Part shown: piece after piece, positions 52,964 through 61,183 of the stretch
Layout: every line of letters begins with the position of its first letter
Position numbering within the stretch: the first letter of the stretch is position 1
Assembly (NCBI RefSeq): GCF_010994755.1
Contig: NZ_WHSB02000003.1
Span: 653,160-717,159 of the forward strand
From: Shinella lacus
GTDB lineage: Bacteria > Pseudomonadota > Alphaproteobacteria > Rhizobiales > Rhizobiaceae
Direction: 5' to 3'
Length of the DNA: 64,000 nucleotides
The notes under the pieces: model-generated
Databases searched by the model: none
The model's input: the letters and a program-made list of their open reading frames with translations, nothing else
What the model was told of the DNA's origin: nothing
Made by a program: the position numbers and the translations under genes

Positions 52964-53883
52964 GCCACGGCTTCCTGCAAGGTGGGTGCGTAGGTTCTGG
53001 GATGGGTGGAAATGGCGCGCGAGGCGACGCCGATGCCGGCCGCAAGGCTCGCCCCCAGCCCTTCACCTGCCGCAAAGGACGCCAGAAACGCGGCATTGAA
53101 GACATCGCCCGCGCCGATCGTGTCGACGACGGTGACGCGCGGCGCATCGGCGCGCAAAACCGTACCGTTGGTGTCGACAGCGATCGCACCCTTCGGCCCG
53201 CATTTCACCACGACGATCGCGTCCGCCGGCATGCCCTGCCGCAGCACCTGGCCCGCCTCAGCCGGGTCGGAGACGCCCGCGAGGCTCGTCGTCTCCACCT
53301 CGTTGAACAGCGCGATCCGGCAGCGCGACAGCCATCTCCTTGCCGCCGCCTTATTCCGCTCGGTCCAGCCATCCAGCGGCCAGCCGGTGTCGAGCGCCAC
53401 CGCGATATCATGGCGATCCGCCCAGTCGAAGAAGCGGTCGTAGTCTTCCACCAGCTTCTCCGTCAGGAACGAACCGCAGAGGAGCGCGATACCGCCCTCA
53501 AGCCGCTGGCCGTCGAGCACGGCGAGGACATCCTCCAGGCTGAACAGCGGCAGGTGTCCGCGCGTCGTGAAGAAAGTGCGCTCGCCGTCGGGATGGGTAA
53601 TGCCGACGGAGAGCGTCGTGCTGTCGCCGTGCACCGGCCAATGCCGGGCGTGATCGCCAAAGCCCTTTGCCAGCCAGGTGCCGAACTGGTCGGCGCCGAT
53701 GCTGGCGGCGATCTCGAAGGGCGTGCCGAGTGCCAACCAGGTGAGCGCCGAATTGCCCGCCGAGCCACCGACGCGCAGCTCGTCATGGTCGACGATGGTC
53801 TCCGTGCCCGGCTGCGGCCAGGGGGCGGCCGGCCCCATGATCAGGTCGACATTGACGTTTCCGACGACGGCAAGCGGTCTCAC
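52960..53883 (-). CDS. PfkB family carbohydrate kinase
   Basis: 307 residues. PfkB signature 1 region RVGGSAGNSALTWLALG and signature 2 DTIGAGDVFNAAFLA with catalytic Asp. The family phosphorylates ribose, fructose, tagatose, fructosamines and similar. The gene starts with GTG immediately after the SIS gene stop; GGAG precedes it. Paired with an SIS-domain enzyme, as in FrlD/FrlB Amadori-compound pathways, but that substrate is inference. Confidence 0.9.
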   Translation of the reverse strand: MRPLAVVGNVNVDLIMGPAAPWPQPGTETIVDHDELRVGGSAGNSALTWLALGTPFEIAASIGADQFGTWLAKGFGDHARHWPVHGDSTTLSVGITHPDGERTFFTTRGHLPLFSLEDVLAVLDGQRLEGGIALLCGSFLTEKLVEDYDRFFDWADRHDIAVALDTGWPLDGWTERNKAAARRWLSRCRIALFNEVETTSLAGVSDPAEAGQVLRQGMPADAIVVVKCGPKGAIAVDTNGTVLRADAPRVTVVDTIGAGDVFNAAFLASFAAGEGLGASLAAGIGVASRAISTHPRTYAPTLQEAVA

Positions 53884-54897
53884 TCATTCACTCCGGGTAA
53901 TCTTCGTCGAGCGCACCGGCGTGCCGGCATTGTCAACGCGCGCGGCGGCGAAGGCGATCATCAGCCGCTGGGCGGTCGGCAGCATGGTGAAGACGGCGGC
54001 GAGGCCATCGAGCGGCGGGAAGGTGATGGTTGCAGCGCCCGCGACCGGCGGCCGGCCAGAAGCGTCGAACAGTACCAGCTTCGCCCCGGCCTCGACCACC
54101 GAGGTCGCCATCGCCGTCACCAAGTCGGCCGTCGCATCGTCGCCGCGGAAGAGGATGACGCCCATCTGCGGTGATAGCATTTCCATCGGCCCATGCCGCA
54201 ACTGCCCGCCCTCCAGCGAAAAGCACGGCACACGCGAGAGTTCCGTCAGACCAAGCGCGATGGCCTCTGCGAGGCCCTGCAAGTGCCGTCCCGACGTCAC
54301 CACCGAGCGCACACCGGAGAGCGTCGCAAGCGCCTCATCGATTGCCGGCTCCTGCGGGTTTTCCAATGCGCTGATCGCCTGTGCCGGGTCTTCGCCCAAG
54401 GCGGCGAGGATGGCGAGGTGCAGCGCAAAACTCACCGTCAGGCTGCGGGTTGCCGCAAACGCCTGCTCGGTGCCGCCATGGCCGACAAGGCACGGCGCGG
54501 TGCGGGCAAGGAAGGAGTTGCCTTCGAGCGAGAAACCAAAGGTTTCGGCATTGCCGCCGGTCTCGTCGAACCAGCGAAGGACTTCTGCGCTTTCGCCGGA
54601 TTGCGACGTGATGAAGACCGTGCGGCCGTCAAGCGTGAGCGGCGCGCCGAGCTGTTCGGAGAGCGGCAGGGCGATCGCATCCACGCCGAGGCGCCGGTAG
54701 AGCGGCTCGACGGCGCGGCCGACTGCATGCGAACCACCCATGCCAAGCAGCAGGAGCTTGCCCGTGCGCTTCAGGCTGGCGGCGGCCTTTTCAGCCATCT
54801 CGCGATTGCTGTGGAAGGAGGCGAGCGCATCGGCATGCTGCCGGGCCATTTCCCGGTCGATTGCCTGAAGACCTTCCGGCCGTGTCGTCGTGTTCAT
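53884..54897 (-). CDS. SIS domain sugar isomerase/deaminase/deglycase-like protein
   Basis: 337 residues, two SIS domains: LLLGMGGSHAVGRAVEPL and ITSQSGESAEVLRWF in the first, TSGRHLQGLAEAIALGLTEL and GGQLRHGPMEML in the second. The arrangement resembles the isomerase half of GlmS, AgaS and FrlB. It probably acts on a phosphorylated amino or ketose sugar produced by the PfkB kinase. ATG 54897 has AAGG at good spacing; ATG 54903, overlapping the permease stop, is the alternative. Confidence 0.88.
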   Translation of the reverse strand: MNTTTRPEGLQAIDREMARQHADALASFHSNREMAEKAAASLKRTGKLLLLGMGGSHAVGRAVEPLYRRLGVDAIALPLSEQLGAPLTLDGRTVFITSQSGESAEVLRWFDETGGNAETFGFSLEGNSFLARTAPCLVGHGGTEQAFAATRSLTVSFALHLAILAALGEDPAQAISALENPQEPAIDEALATLSGVRSVVTSGRHLQGLAEAIALGLTELSRVPCFSLEGGQLRHGPMEMLSPQMGVILFRGDDATADLVTAMATSVVEAGAKLVLFDASGRPPVAGAATITFPPLDGLAAVFTMLPTAQRLMIAFAAARVDNAGTPVRSTKITRSE

Positions 54898-54899
54898 CG

Positions 54900-55745
54900 T
54901 CATCCTTTCACACCACCGCTGGTGAGGCCCGAAATCAGGGCGCGTTGCATGATGAGGCCGACCAGCACCGGCGGCAGTGCGGCGAGCACGCCGGCCGTGG
55001 CGATCAGCCCGTAGTCGGAAACCCGCCCGCCCGCGAGATCGGCAATGGCGACCGTCAAAGTTCGCGCGCGCTGGTCGGAGGTAAAGAGCAGAGCATAGAA
55101 GAATTCGTCCCAGCCGAGCAGGAAGGCGAAGAGCGCCGAGGTCGCGACGATGGGCATGGCGAGCGGCAGGGTGACGATGCGCAGCGTGGCGAAAAGGCTC
55201 GCCCCGTCGATCATCGCCGCCTGCTCGATTTCGCGCGGGATACCGTCGAAGCCGGATTTCATCAGCCAAGTGGTGAAGGGTGCGAGAATGCTGAGATAGA
55301 CGAGTGCCAGGCCGAACACCGAATTCAGCAGCCCGAAGGTCGCGAGCGCCATGTAGAGCGGCACGGCAAGCGCCACCGGCGGCAGCATGTAGGTGGCGAT
55401 CACCAGCGACAGCGACCAGCCGATCGACGGCGTGCGCGACACGGCCCAGCCGGCCGGAACCGCGAGCACGATCGCCGCGATGGTCGCCATTCCGGCGACG
55501 AGTATGCTGTTGACGAGCGAGGCGACGAAGGCCGCACCGGCACTGTTCGGAATGGTCGAGAGCAGCGTGGCATAACGCGAAAAATCCATCTCGCTCGGCC
55601 ACCACTTCAAGGGTCGCGCGACGAGATCGGCGGCGGGCGAAATGCTCATCACGAAGAGCCAGAAGATCGGCGCGAGGATGACGGCGGCGAGCAGCAGGGC
55701 CGCGCCGTGGATGAGGATCGATGCGAGGAGGCTGCGGCGTTCCAT
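54900..55745 (-). CDS. sugar ABC transporter permease, MalG-like (CUT1)
   Basis: 281 residues, six membrane helices and the EAA motif EIEQAAMIDGASLFATLRIV. CUT1 MalG-type channel subunit. The start ATG at 55745 overlaps the stop of the MalF-like gene (ATGA). Longer frames upstream are not membrane-like and are discarded. Confidence 0.93.
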   Translation of the reverse strand: MERRSLLASILIHGAALLLAAVILAPIFWLFVMSISPAADLVARPLKWWPSEMDFSRYATLLSTIPNSAGAAFVASLVNSILVAGMATIAAIVLAVPAGWAVSRTPSIGWSLSLVIATYMLPPVALAVPLYMALATFGLLNSVFGLALVYLSILAPFTTWLMKSGFDGIPREIEQAAMIDGASLFATLRIVTLPLAMPIVATSALFAFLLGWDEFFYALLFTSDQRARTLTVAIADLAGGRVSDYGLIATAGVLAALPPVLVGLIMQRALISGLTSGGVKG

Positions 55746-56629
55746 CAGGTGGCGCTCCCCGCGGTGCGGCGCACGAGCATGCCGTAGCCGACCGCCAGCA
55801 CCGTCACGATGAGCGTGACGACGAGCGCCAGCGAGGCGCCGGAGCCGGCGCGCTGGAAGGAGAACGCCTCCTGGTAGACGAGGATCGACAGGGTGCGCGT
55901 CGAATTGGCCGGGCCACCGCGCGTCATCACCCAGATGATGTCGAACACCTTGAAGGCCTCGATGGTGCGCAGCACCAGCGCAACCATCAGGGGGCCGGCG
56001 AGATAGGGCAGGATGACGAAGCGGAAGCGGTTGAAGGGACCCGCGCCATCGACGAGCGAGGCGGCGGTGATATCGCGCGGCACGGCCTGGAGGGCGGCAA
56101 GCGCGATAAAGGCGACGAGCGGAAAATTCTTCCAGCAATCGGCGACGATCAGCGCCGTCATGGCGGTGCCCGGCTCGCCGAGCCAGGAGCGATAGCTGTC
56201 GAGCAGGCCGATCTGCGTCAGCGCGGAATTCAGCGCGCCATATTCCGGATTATAGATCAGCCGCCACAGCGTTGCATTGACGACGGTCGGCAAGGCCCAG
56301 GGCAGGATCAGCAGGGCGCGCAACACGGCGCGGCCATAGAACTGCTGGTTCAGCAGGAGCGCCGCGAGAACGCCGATCACCATTTCCGCCGCCACGGAGA
56401 CCACGGCAAACCAGGTGGTAGCGTAGAGCGCGCGCTGGAAATTGCTGCTCGACAGCATCTTCACATAATTGTCGATGCCGACGAAACTGCCGCCCGTGCC
56501 GACGAGCTTGGCATCGGTGAAGGACAGCCGGACCGTATCGATCATCGGCCAGCCGATCACGGCGATCATGATCACCAGAAGCGGCAGCATGAGCAGCCAT
56601 GCCCGGGTCGTCATCCAGGTGCTGGACAT
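55745..56629 (-). CDS. sugar ABC transporter permease, MalF-like (CUT1)
   Basis: 294 residues, six membrane helices; EAA loop DITAASLVDGAGPFNRFRFV. Partner of the MalG-like permease. It follows the solute-binding protein gene after a 68-base gap containing a hairpin. Confidence 0.93.
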   Translation of the reverse strand: MSSTWMTTRAWLLMLPLLVIMIAVIGWPMIDTVRLSFTDAKLVGTGGSFVGIDNYVKMLSSSNFQRALYATTWFAVVSVAAEMVIGVLAALLLNQQFYGRAVLRALLILPWALPTVVNATLWRLIYNPEYGALNSALTQIGLLDSYRSWLGEPGTAMTALIVADCWKNFPLVAFIALAALQAVPRDITAASLVDGAGPFNRFRFVILPYLAGPLMVALVLRTIEAFKVFDIIWVMTRGGPANSTRTLSILVYQEAFSFQRAGSGASLALVVTLIVTVLAVGYGMLVRRTAGSAT

Positions 56630-56662
56630 AGCGTCCTCTTCATATCGTCTGGGTGGTCAGTG

Positions 56663-56686
56663 TGCGGGCGGCCGGAACCGCCCGCA
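56663..56686 (-). terminator. intercistronic hairpin between binding protein and permease genes
   Basis: TGCGGGCGG-CCGGAA-CCGCCCGCA, a perfect 9-base stem just past the binding-protein stop. Typical partial terminator that allows higher synthesis of the binding protein. Confidence 0.65.
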
Positions 56687-56697
56687 AGTCCGGGTGA

Positions 56698-57936
56698 TCA
56701 GAGGCCGCTGTTTTCCGCAGCCGACTTCAGGGCATCCTCAGGCGAAGCCTGATCGAGCAGGGCTTCCTGGATGGCCTGCTGCAGGGCCGTGGAAAGCTCC
56801 TGGTATTTCGGCGTGGTCGGGCGCGGATACATGGCGGCAAGGCCGAGCTTAGCGGCGGCGATCAGCTCTTCCTGGCCGGCGGTGACGGCCGGGTCCTCGT
56901 AGGACGAGGCCCAGATCGGCAGGCTGAGCTTCGCATAGGCGTTCTGCGTTTCCTGCGAGGTCATGTGAACGATGTATTTCCAGGCTTCTTCCGGGCTCTT
57001 GCTCGTCGCGGTGATGCCGAGGCCCATCGAGCCGTTGACGGCCGAAACCTCGCTCTTGCCTTCGACGCCGGGTGCCGGCACGACGCCGACCTTGCCCTTG
57101 ACCTTGCTGTCTTCGCCGCCATTGGCCATGTTGTACATGTAGGTCCAGTTGAGCGCGAAGGCCGCCTCGCCGTTCTGGAAGACGTTGCGCACGTCCTCTT
57201 CGAGGAATTCCTTGGAGTTCGGGTTGGTGAGGCCGGACTTGTAGCTGTCGACCATGTAGGTCAGCGCTTCGAGACCGCCGCCCTCGGTGAAGGCCGGCTT
57301 GCCGTCCTTCAGGAACGCGCCGCCATAGGCGCTGACCAGCGTGGTGTAATCGCAGATCGCGGCTTCGGCCTGCGACCAGCTCCAGGCGATCGGCGTGGCG
57401 AGCAGGCCCTTGTCCTTGATGACCTTCGCCTGTTCGCTGAGCTCGGCCCAGGTCTTCGGCGGTGCCTTGATGCCGGCCTTTTCGAGGATTTCCTTGTTGT
57501 AGAACAGGTATTTGGTGTCGAGGATCCACGGCATGCCGTAGGACTTGCCGTCATAATCGACGGTCGTCCAGGCGCCGGGCAGAACACCCTTCTTCATGTC
57601 GTCGGTGATGCGGGCCGAAACGTCGACCAGCACGTTGTTCGTCGCATATTCGGCGGGCCAGATCACGTCGAACAGCACGACGTCGTAGCCACTGCCGGAC
57701 CCTTGCGCGAGCACGGCCTTGTCGTGCAGGCCTTCGTAGGGCACGAATTCCAGGTTCACCTTTATGTCCGGGTTCGCCTTGGTGAAGGCGTCGGTCATGG
57801 CGCGCACATCGGCTTCGCTATAGGCGGCCTGCGCCATGAAGAGTGCGTTGAGCGTCGTCTCCGCGAGGGCGTGCGGGGCGGAAACAGCCGCAATCAGCGC
57901 TGCACCGAGCAAGGTCTTCTTTATGGATTTCAACAT
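56698..57936 (-). CDS. extracellular sugar-binding protein (ABC importer)
   Basis: 412 residues. Signal peptide 1-25 (LLGAALIAAVSAPHALA), class I solute-binding fold with ALFMAQAAYSEADVRAMTDA, LFYNKEILEKAGIKAPPKTW and NGEAAFALNWTYMYN. First gene of the minus-strand sugar operon (binding protein, two permeases, SIS, PfkB, ATPase), divergent from a ROK regulator. Confidence 0.93.
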   Translation of the reverse strand: MLKSIKKTLLGAALIAAVSAPHALAETTLNALFMAQAAYSEADVRAMTDAFTKANPDIKVNLEFVPYEGLHDKAVLAQGSGSGYDVVLFDVIWPAEYATNNVLVDVSARITDDMKKGVLPGAWTTVDYDGKSYGMPWILDTKYLFYNKEILEKAGIKAPPKTWAELSEQAKVIKDKGLLATPIAWSWSQAEAAICDYTTLVSAYGGAFLKDGKPAFTEGGGLEALTYMVDSYKSGLTNPNSKEFLEEDVRNVFQNGEAAFALNWTYMYNMANGGEDSKVKGKVGVVPAPGVEGKSEVSAVNGSMGLGITATSKSPEEAWKYIVHMTSQETQNAYAKLSLPIWASSYEDPAVTAGQEELIAAAKLGLAAMYPRPTTPKYQELSTALQQAIQEALLDQASPEDALKSAAENSGL

Positions 57937-58014
57937 GATTGCGTCCTCCTGTTTGTGAAGTCGTTTCGGCGCGGCACCAGACCCCGCCGTTCCCTGAAAC
58001 TCTCTGGTCTCTTA

Positions 58015-58037
58015 TTAAGTCAAATGGCTTGACTTAA
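58015..58037. promoter_or_regulatory. palindromic operator, probable ROK repressor site
   Basis: TTAAGTCAA-ATGGC-TTGACTTAA, a perfect 9+5+9 palindrome in the 142-base divergent interval. A looser copy of the centre follows at 58052-58066 (TCAAATGGTGTCAAG). It is placed to control both the sugar operon and the ROK gene. Confidence 0.7.
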
Positions 58038-58078
58038 ATGTTCTGTATTATTCAAATGGTGTCAAGAGGGAAGTGCCG

Positions 58079-59284
58079 ATGAACGAACTGCGGACGATCC
58101 GGGCCAAGAGCGGGACCAATCAGGAAGGCACCAGCGCGCACAACCGGCGCGTCCTCATCGAGGCCATCCGCCTGAACGGGCCGCTTTCGCGCGCCGATCT
58201 CGCCCGCGCCACGCGGCTGACCAAGCAGACCGTCTCGAACCTCATCGAAAGCCTGGAGGCGGACGGTCTCGTCGCCTCGGAGGATGTTGTGCGCGGCGCG
58301 CGCGGCCAGCCCTCGACGCCCTATCGGCTGGTGCCCGAGGGGGCTTTTGCGCTCGGCGTGCAGATCGACCGGCACCTGACGCGCGTCGTTGCCGTGGACC
58401 TCCTGGGGCGCGAGGTTGCGCGGGCCATGGCGAACCTGCCGCCCGGCGGCCCTGCGGAGGGCAGCAAGCTTATCCTGCGCCTCATCGAGACCGTACGCCA
58501 GGATCTTGCCGGCCGTATCCCTGAATCGGCGCACCGGCTTGCGGGGCTCGGCGTGGCGATGCCCGGGCCATTCGGGCTGGAACCGTCGGACGATGATACC
58601 TGGATGATGGCGCAGTGGCAGGATTTCCCGCTGGTGGAAACGCTCGCCGCCGGCACCGGCCTTGCCACCAGCCTCCAGAACGACGCGAGCGCCTGCGCGA
58701 CGGCGGAGCGGATGAACGGTTCGGCCGACGGGCTCGACCATGTCGTCTGCATCTATTTCGGCTACGGCATCGGCGCCGGCCTCATCCTCGGGGGCGAACT
58801 CTATACCGGCAGCAACCGCAATGCCGGCGAGATCGGCATGGTGCTTTTTTCGCGCGGCGGGGTGCAGTCGCCGCTGGAACACCGCGCTTCGCTGGCCTCG
58901 CTCTTCCAGCATCTCGGCCTCGATTCGGCGACCACCGAAGCCTATGCCGAAGTCGAGCGGCTGACGCTGGCAGACGATCCGCGCGTGCTGGAATGGCTGG
59001 CTGGCGCCGCCGCCGACATGCGTCATGCGGTGCACATGGTCGAGACGATTTTCGACCCCGAGACCGTCATCCTCTCCGGCAGCGCACCCGAACCGCTGGC
59101 CAAGCGCCTCTTCGCCGAAATGTTCCCCCTCATCCCGTCGAATGCCGACCGCCAGAACCGCGCGCTTCCGCGCCTGCAACTCGGCATGATCGGCCCTTGG
59201 GCCGTGGCCCTCGGCGCCGCCGCAGAACCCATCCGCCGCGCCTTCGATCCGCTCTTCTCGGCGATCCTGAAGGAAGCCTTCTGA
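58079..59284 (+). CDS. ROK family transcriptional regulator (NagC/XylR-like)
   Basis: 401 residues. N-terminal winged helix (PLSRADLARATRLTKQTVSN), then a ROK sugar-kinase-like domain with LQNDASACATAERMNG, FGYGIGAGLILGGELYTGSN and AGEIGM. The zinc-binding Cys/His motif of ROK kinases is not clear. It likely represses the divergent sugar operon until the sugar binds. ATG 58079 has GAGGGAA upstream; a GTG at 58073 is possible. Confidence 0.92.
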   Translation: MNELRTIRAKSGTNQEGTSAHNRRVLIEAIRLNGPLSRADLARATRLTKQTVSNLIESLEADGLVASEDVVRGARGQPSTPYRLVPEGAFALGVQIDRHLTRVVAVDLLGREVARAMANLPPGGPAEGSKLILRLIETVRQDLAGRIPESAHRLAGLGVAMPGPFGLEPSDDDTWMMAQWQDFPLVETLAAGTGLATSLQNDASACATAERMNGSADGLDHVVCIYFGYGIGAGLILGGELYTGSNRNAGEIGMVLFSRGGVQSPLEHRASLASLFQHLGLDSATTEAYAEVERLTLADDPRVLEWLAGAAADMRHAVHMVETIFDPETVILSGSAPEPLAKRLFAEMFPLIPSNADRQNRALPRLQLGMIGPWAVALGAAAEPIRRAFDPLFSAILKEAF

Positions 59285-59330
59285 TCTGCCCATTGCGTAG
59301 GCATTTTTTGCTCAAGGGGCGGGCAAAAGT

Positions 59331-59363
59331 GTACGGGGGTGCAATTTATTTGCACAGGCGTAC
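59331..59363 (+). other. stable hairpin downstream of the ROK gene
   Basis: Outer arms GTACG / CGTAC enclosing GTGCAA-TTTAT-TTGCAC. No U tract follows, so it is not a standard terminator. It may be an mRNA 3' structure or the 5' part of the RNA described next. Confidence 0.45.
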
Positions 59364-59384
59364 CGGAATCGCCGAATCAGACCT

Positions 59385-59510
59385 TCCCTGGACGGGGGCA
59401 AGACCTTATCCGGATACCACTCGCGTAACCCGCGAGCTTCCCCGCGTCATTGGGAGCCAAACCGTGGCGCTCGCTGCCCCGCTTCGTGCGGGGCTTCTTT
59501 TTTTTCGCCA
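59385..59510 (+). ncRNA. candidate small RNA with intrinsic terminator
   Basis: Non-coding 231-base gap with RNA-like structure: CTCGCG-TAACC-CGCGAG stem (59420-59436), a pyrimidine-rich single-stranded stretch (CTTCCCC), then a strong terminator ending in eight or more T residues. The terminator is about 200 bases after the ROK stop and has a plus-strand U tract only, so it belongs to a plus-strand transcript. The 5' end is a guess. I could not assign an Rfam or rhizobial alpha-r family. Confidence 0.5.
59478..59510 (+). terminator. intrinsic terminator of the candidate sRNA
   Basis: GCCCCGC-TTCGT-GCGGGGC stem followed by TTCTTTTTTTT. Strong rho-independent terminator for plus-strand transcription, facing the 3' end of the convergent GntR gene. 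Confidence 0.88.
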
Positions 59511-59515
59511 CTCGC

Positions 59516-60220
59516 TCAGGCCGTCTGGAAGTTCCGCTTGTATGTCGAGGCGATCAGGGTCGCAGCGGTGCTGGCGGCCGTCTCCTCGTCGCGCGCTTCG
59601 ATGGCAACGAGGATCGCCTCGTGCTGGGCCAGCGACTGGCCGAACCCGCCGGATGCCGCCATGGTCTTGGGAATGCTGATCGACAGGGCGGCGCGGATGA
59701 CCGAGGCGACGGGCAGCAGGAAACGATTGTGCGCCGCCTGGAAGATCTGCAGGTGGAAGTCGATATCCGCCTCGATCGCCTCTTCGAGGCCGGCCCGCTC
59801 CTCCGCCATGCGCAGGTAGGCGGCGCGGATCTGCGCATGTTCGCGTGCCGAACCCCTCCGGGCCGCCAGCCGCGCGGCCAGCGGCTCGATCGACAGGCGG
59901 ATCTCGAAGAGTTCTTCGGCAAGCGCCTCCTGGTCGTCGGCGTCGCCCTGCCAGGAAAGCACGACCGGATCGAGCGTGTTCCAGTGTTCGGCTGCCCGCA
60001 CGCGCGTACCCAGGCGGGGTTTCGCTTCGATAAAGCCTTTGGTCGAGAGGATTTTCAGCGCTTCGCGCAGCGTCGTGCGGCTGACGCCGAGGCCGGCCAG
60101 CATGTCGGCTTCCTTCGGCAGGGTGTCGCCGACCTTCAACTCGCCGAGCGTGATGCGCCGGCCGATATCGCCTGCGATGCGGGCCGGCAGGCCGCGATCC
60201 TCCCGAGCGATAACCTTCAT
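59516..60220 (-). CDS. GntR family regulator, FadR/FCD subfamily
   Basis: 234 residues. The winged helix (TLPKEADMLAGLGVSRTTLR) and an FCD domain with likely metal-binding residues in DIDFHLQIF and SLAQHEAIL. Last gene after the DapA-family gene (47-base gap), so likely co-transcribed with the sugar-acid operon and controlling it. Candidate operators (ATATGA/TCATAT) lie at the operon promoter near 62.93 kb. Confidence 0.92.
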   Translation of the reverse strand: MKVIAREDRGLPARIAGDIGRRITLGELKVGDTLPKEADMLAGLGVSRTTLREALKILSTKGFIEAKPRLGTRVRAAEHWNTLDPVVLSWQGDADDQEALAEELFEIRLSIEPLAARLAARRGSAREHAQIRAAYLRMAEERAGLEEAIEADIDFHLQIFQAAHNRFLLPVASVIRAALSISIPKTMAASGGFGQSLAQHEAILVAIEARDEETAASTAATLIASTYKRNFQTA

Positions 60221-60267
60221 ACGCGCCCTCTCCCCTGCTTTTCTCCCTCGTTCATAGACCGTCGTCC

Positions 60268-61173
60268 CTATTCGGGAAAGCCACCCATCGCGGTGGCGTA
60301 GCGCCGGGTCATGTCGAGGCCGATCGATGTCGGCCGCATGGCCGGTGCGCGGTCGTGGATGGCGATGCCTGCCCGTTCGCCGAACAGGCGCTTGCCGTAG
60401 CAGATGAGGTTCTCGATGCCCTGCATGGTGAAGACCACGCCCGGCATCATGCGGCGGTATTCCTCCTCTGCGTGCTCGTCCCAGCCATCGCAGAAGAATT
60501 CATAGGCGCGCACGGCAAGATCGATGGAATCGGGCGCCAGGATCAGGCCGCGGCAGCCGATGCGCAGGTTTTCGAGCAGTTCCAGCCCGGCGCGGCCGTT
60601 GAACACCGGCAGTTGCCCTTCCGTTACCTCGATGAGATGAGCGATGTCGACAACCGGCCCCTCGCCCTTCACCAGGCGGATATTCGGATGCTGGCGCACC
60701 AGTTCGCGGATGTCGGCGGCCGTCAGCCCGCGGCCCATCAAAGCCGGCGCGTTCTGGATGGCAAGCGGCAGGTCGGTGCGGTCGGCGACGCGGCCGAAGA
60801 AGCGGATATATTCGGCGGCGGAATATTGGCCGACCATCGGCGGCTGGAGGATCAGCCAGTCGGCGCCGGCTGCAGTCGCATGCCGCGCCTGGCGCACCTG
60901 CTCCTCGATGGAGGCGCCGAAGATCGTCAGCGCGACGGGCACGCGGCCGGCCGTATCCTCCACCACCCAGTCCATCACGGCCATGCGCTCGCGCTCATTG
61001 AGCTTGGCGGCTTCCGTTGCAAGGCCGAGCGCGGCCATGCCATGCACGCCGCTCGCCAGGCAGATCTCCGTCTGCCGGCGCATGGCTGCGCGGTCGAGCC
61101 TCTCCTCGCCGTCGAAAAGCGCGTAGAGAATGGCGTGGATGCCGTGAAGGTCTTCGACCCGAAAATCGTTCAT
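60268..61173 (-). CDS. DapA-family lyase/dehydratase for 2-keto-3-deoxy sugar acid
   Basis: 301 residues, TIM-barrel class I lyase. Schiff-base Lys169 in RLVKGEG. The usual catalytic Tyr of the Y-N-x-P motif is Gln140 (AIQNAP), and the GTTGE loop is GLATE, so it is not dihydrodipicolinate synthase. Directly downstream of an L-arabinonate dehydratase-like gene, it would fit 2-keto-3-deoxy-arabonate (or related) dehydratase or aldolase of the non-phosphorylative pathway. GAGGAAG precedes ATG 61173. Confidence 0.88.
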   Translation of the reverse strand: MNDFRVEDLHGIHAILYALFDGEERLDRAAMRRQTEICLASGVHGMAALGLATEAAKLNERERMAVMDWVVEDTAGRVPVALTIFGASIEEQVRQARHATAAGADWLILQPPMVGQYSAAEYIRFFGRVADRTDLPLAIQNAPALMGRGLTAADIRELVRQHPNIRLVKGEGPVVDIAHLIEVTEGQLPVFNGRAGLELLENLRIGCRGLILAPDSIDLAVRAYEFFCDGWDEHAEEEYRRMMPGVVFTMQGIENLICYGKRLFGERAGIAIHDRAPAMRPTSIGLDMTRRYATAMGGFPE

Positions 61174-61183
61174 CGACACTTCC

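Noticed and set aside
53884..55605. An N-terminal extension of the SIS protein running through the permease gene
   Set aside because: The extension is an Arg/Ala-rich out-of-frame reading of the MalG-like permease. A start with a ribosome binding site exists at 54897.
59331..59363. Reading the hairpin as the ROK gene terminator
   Set aside because: No U tract follows and a strong terminator lies about 120 bases further on.
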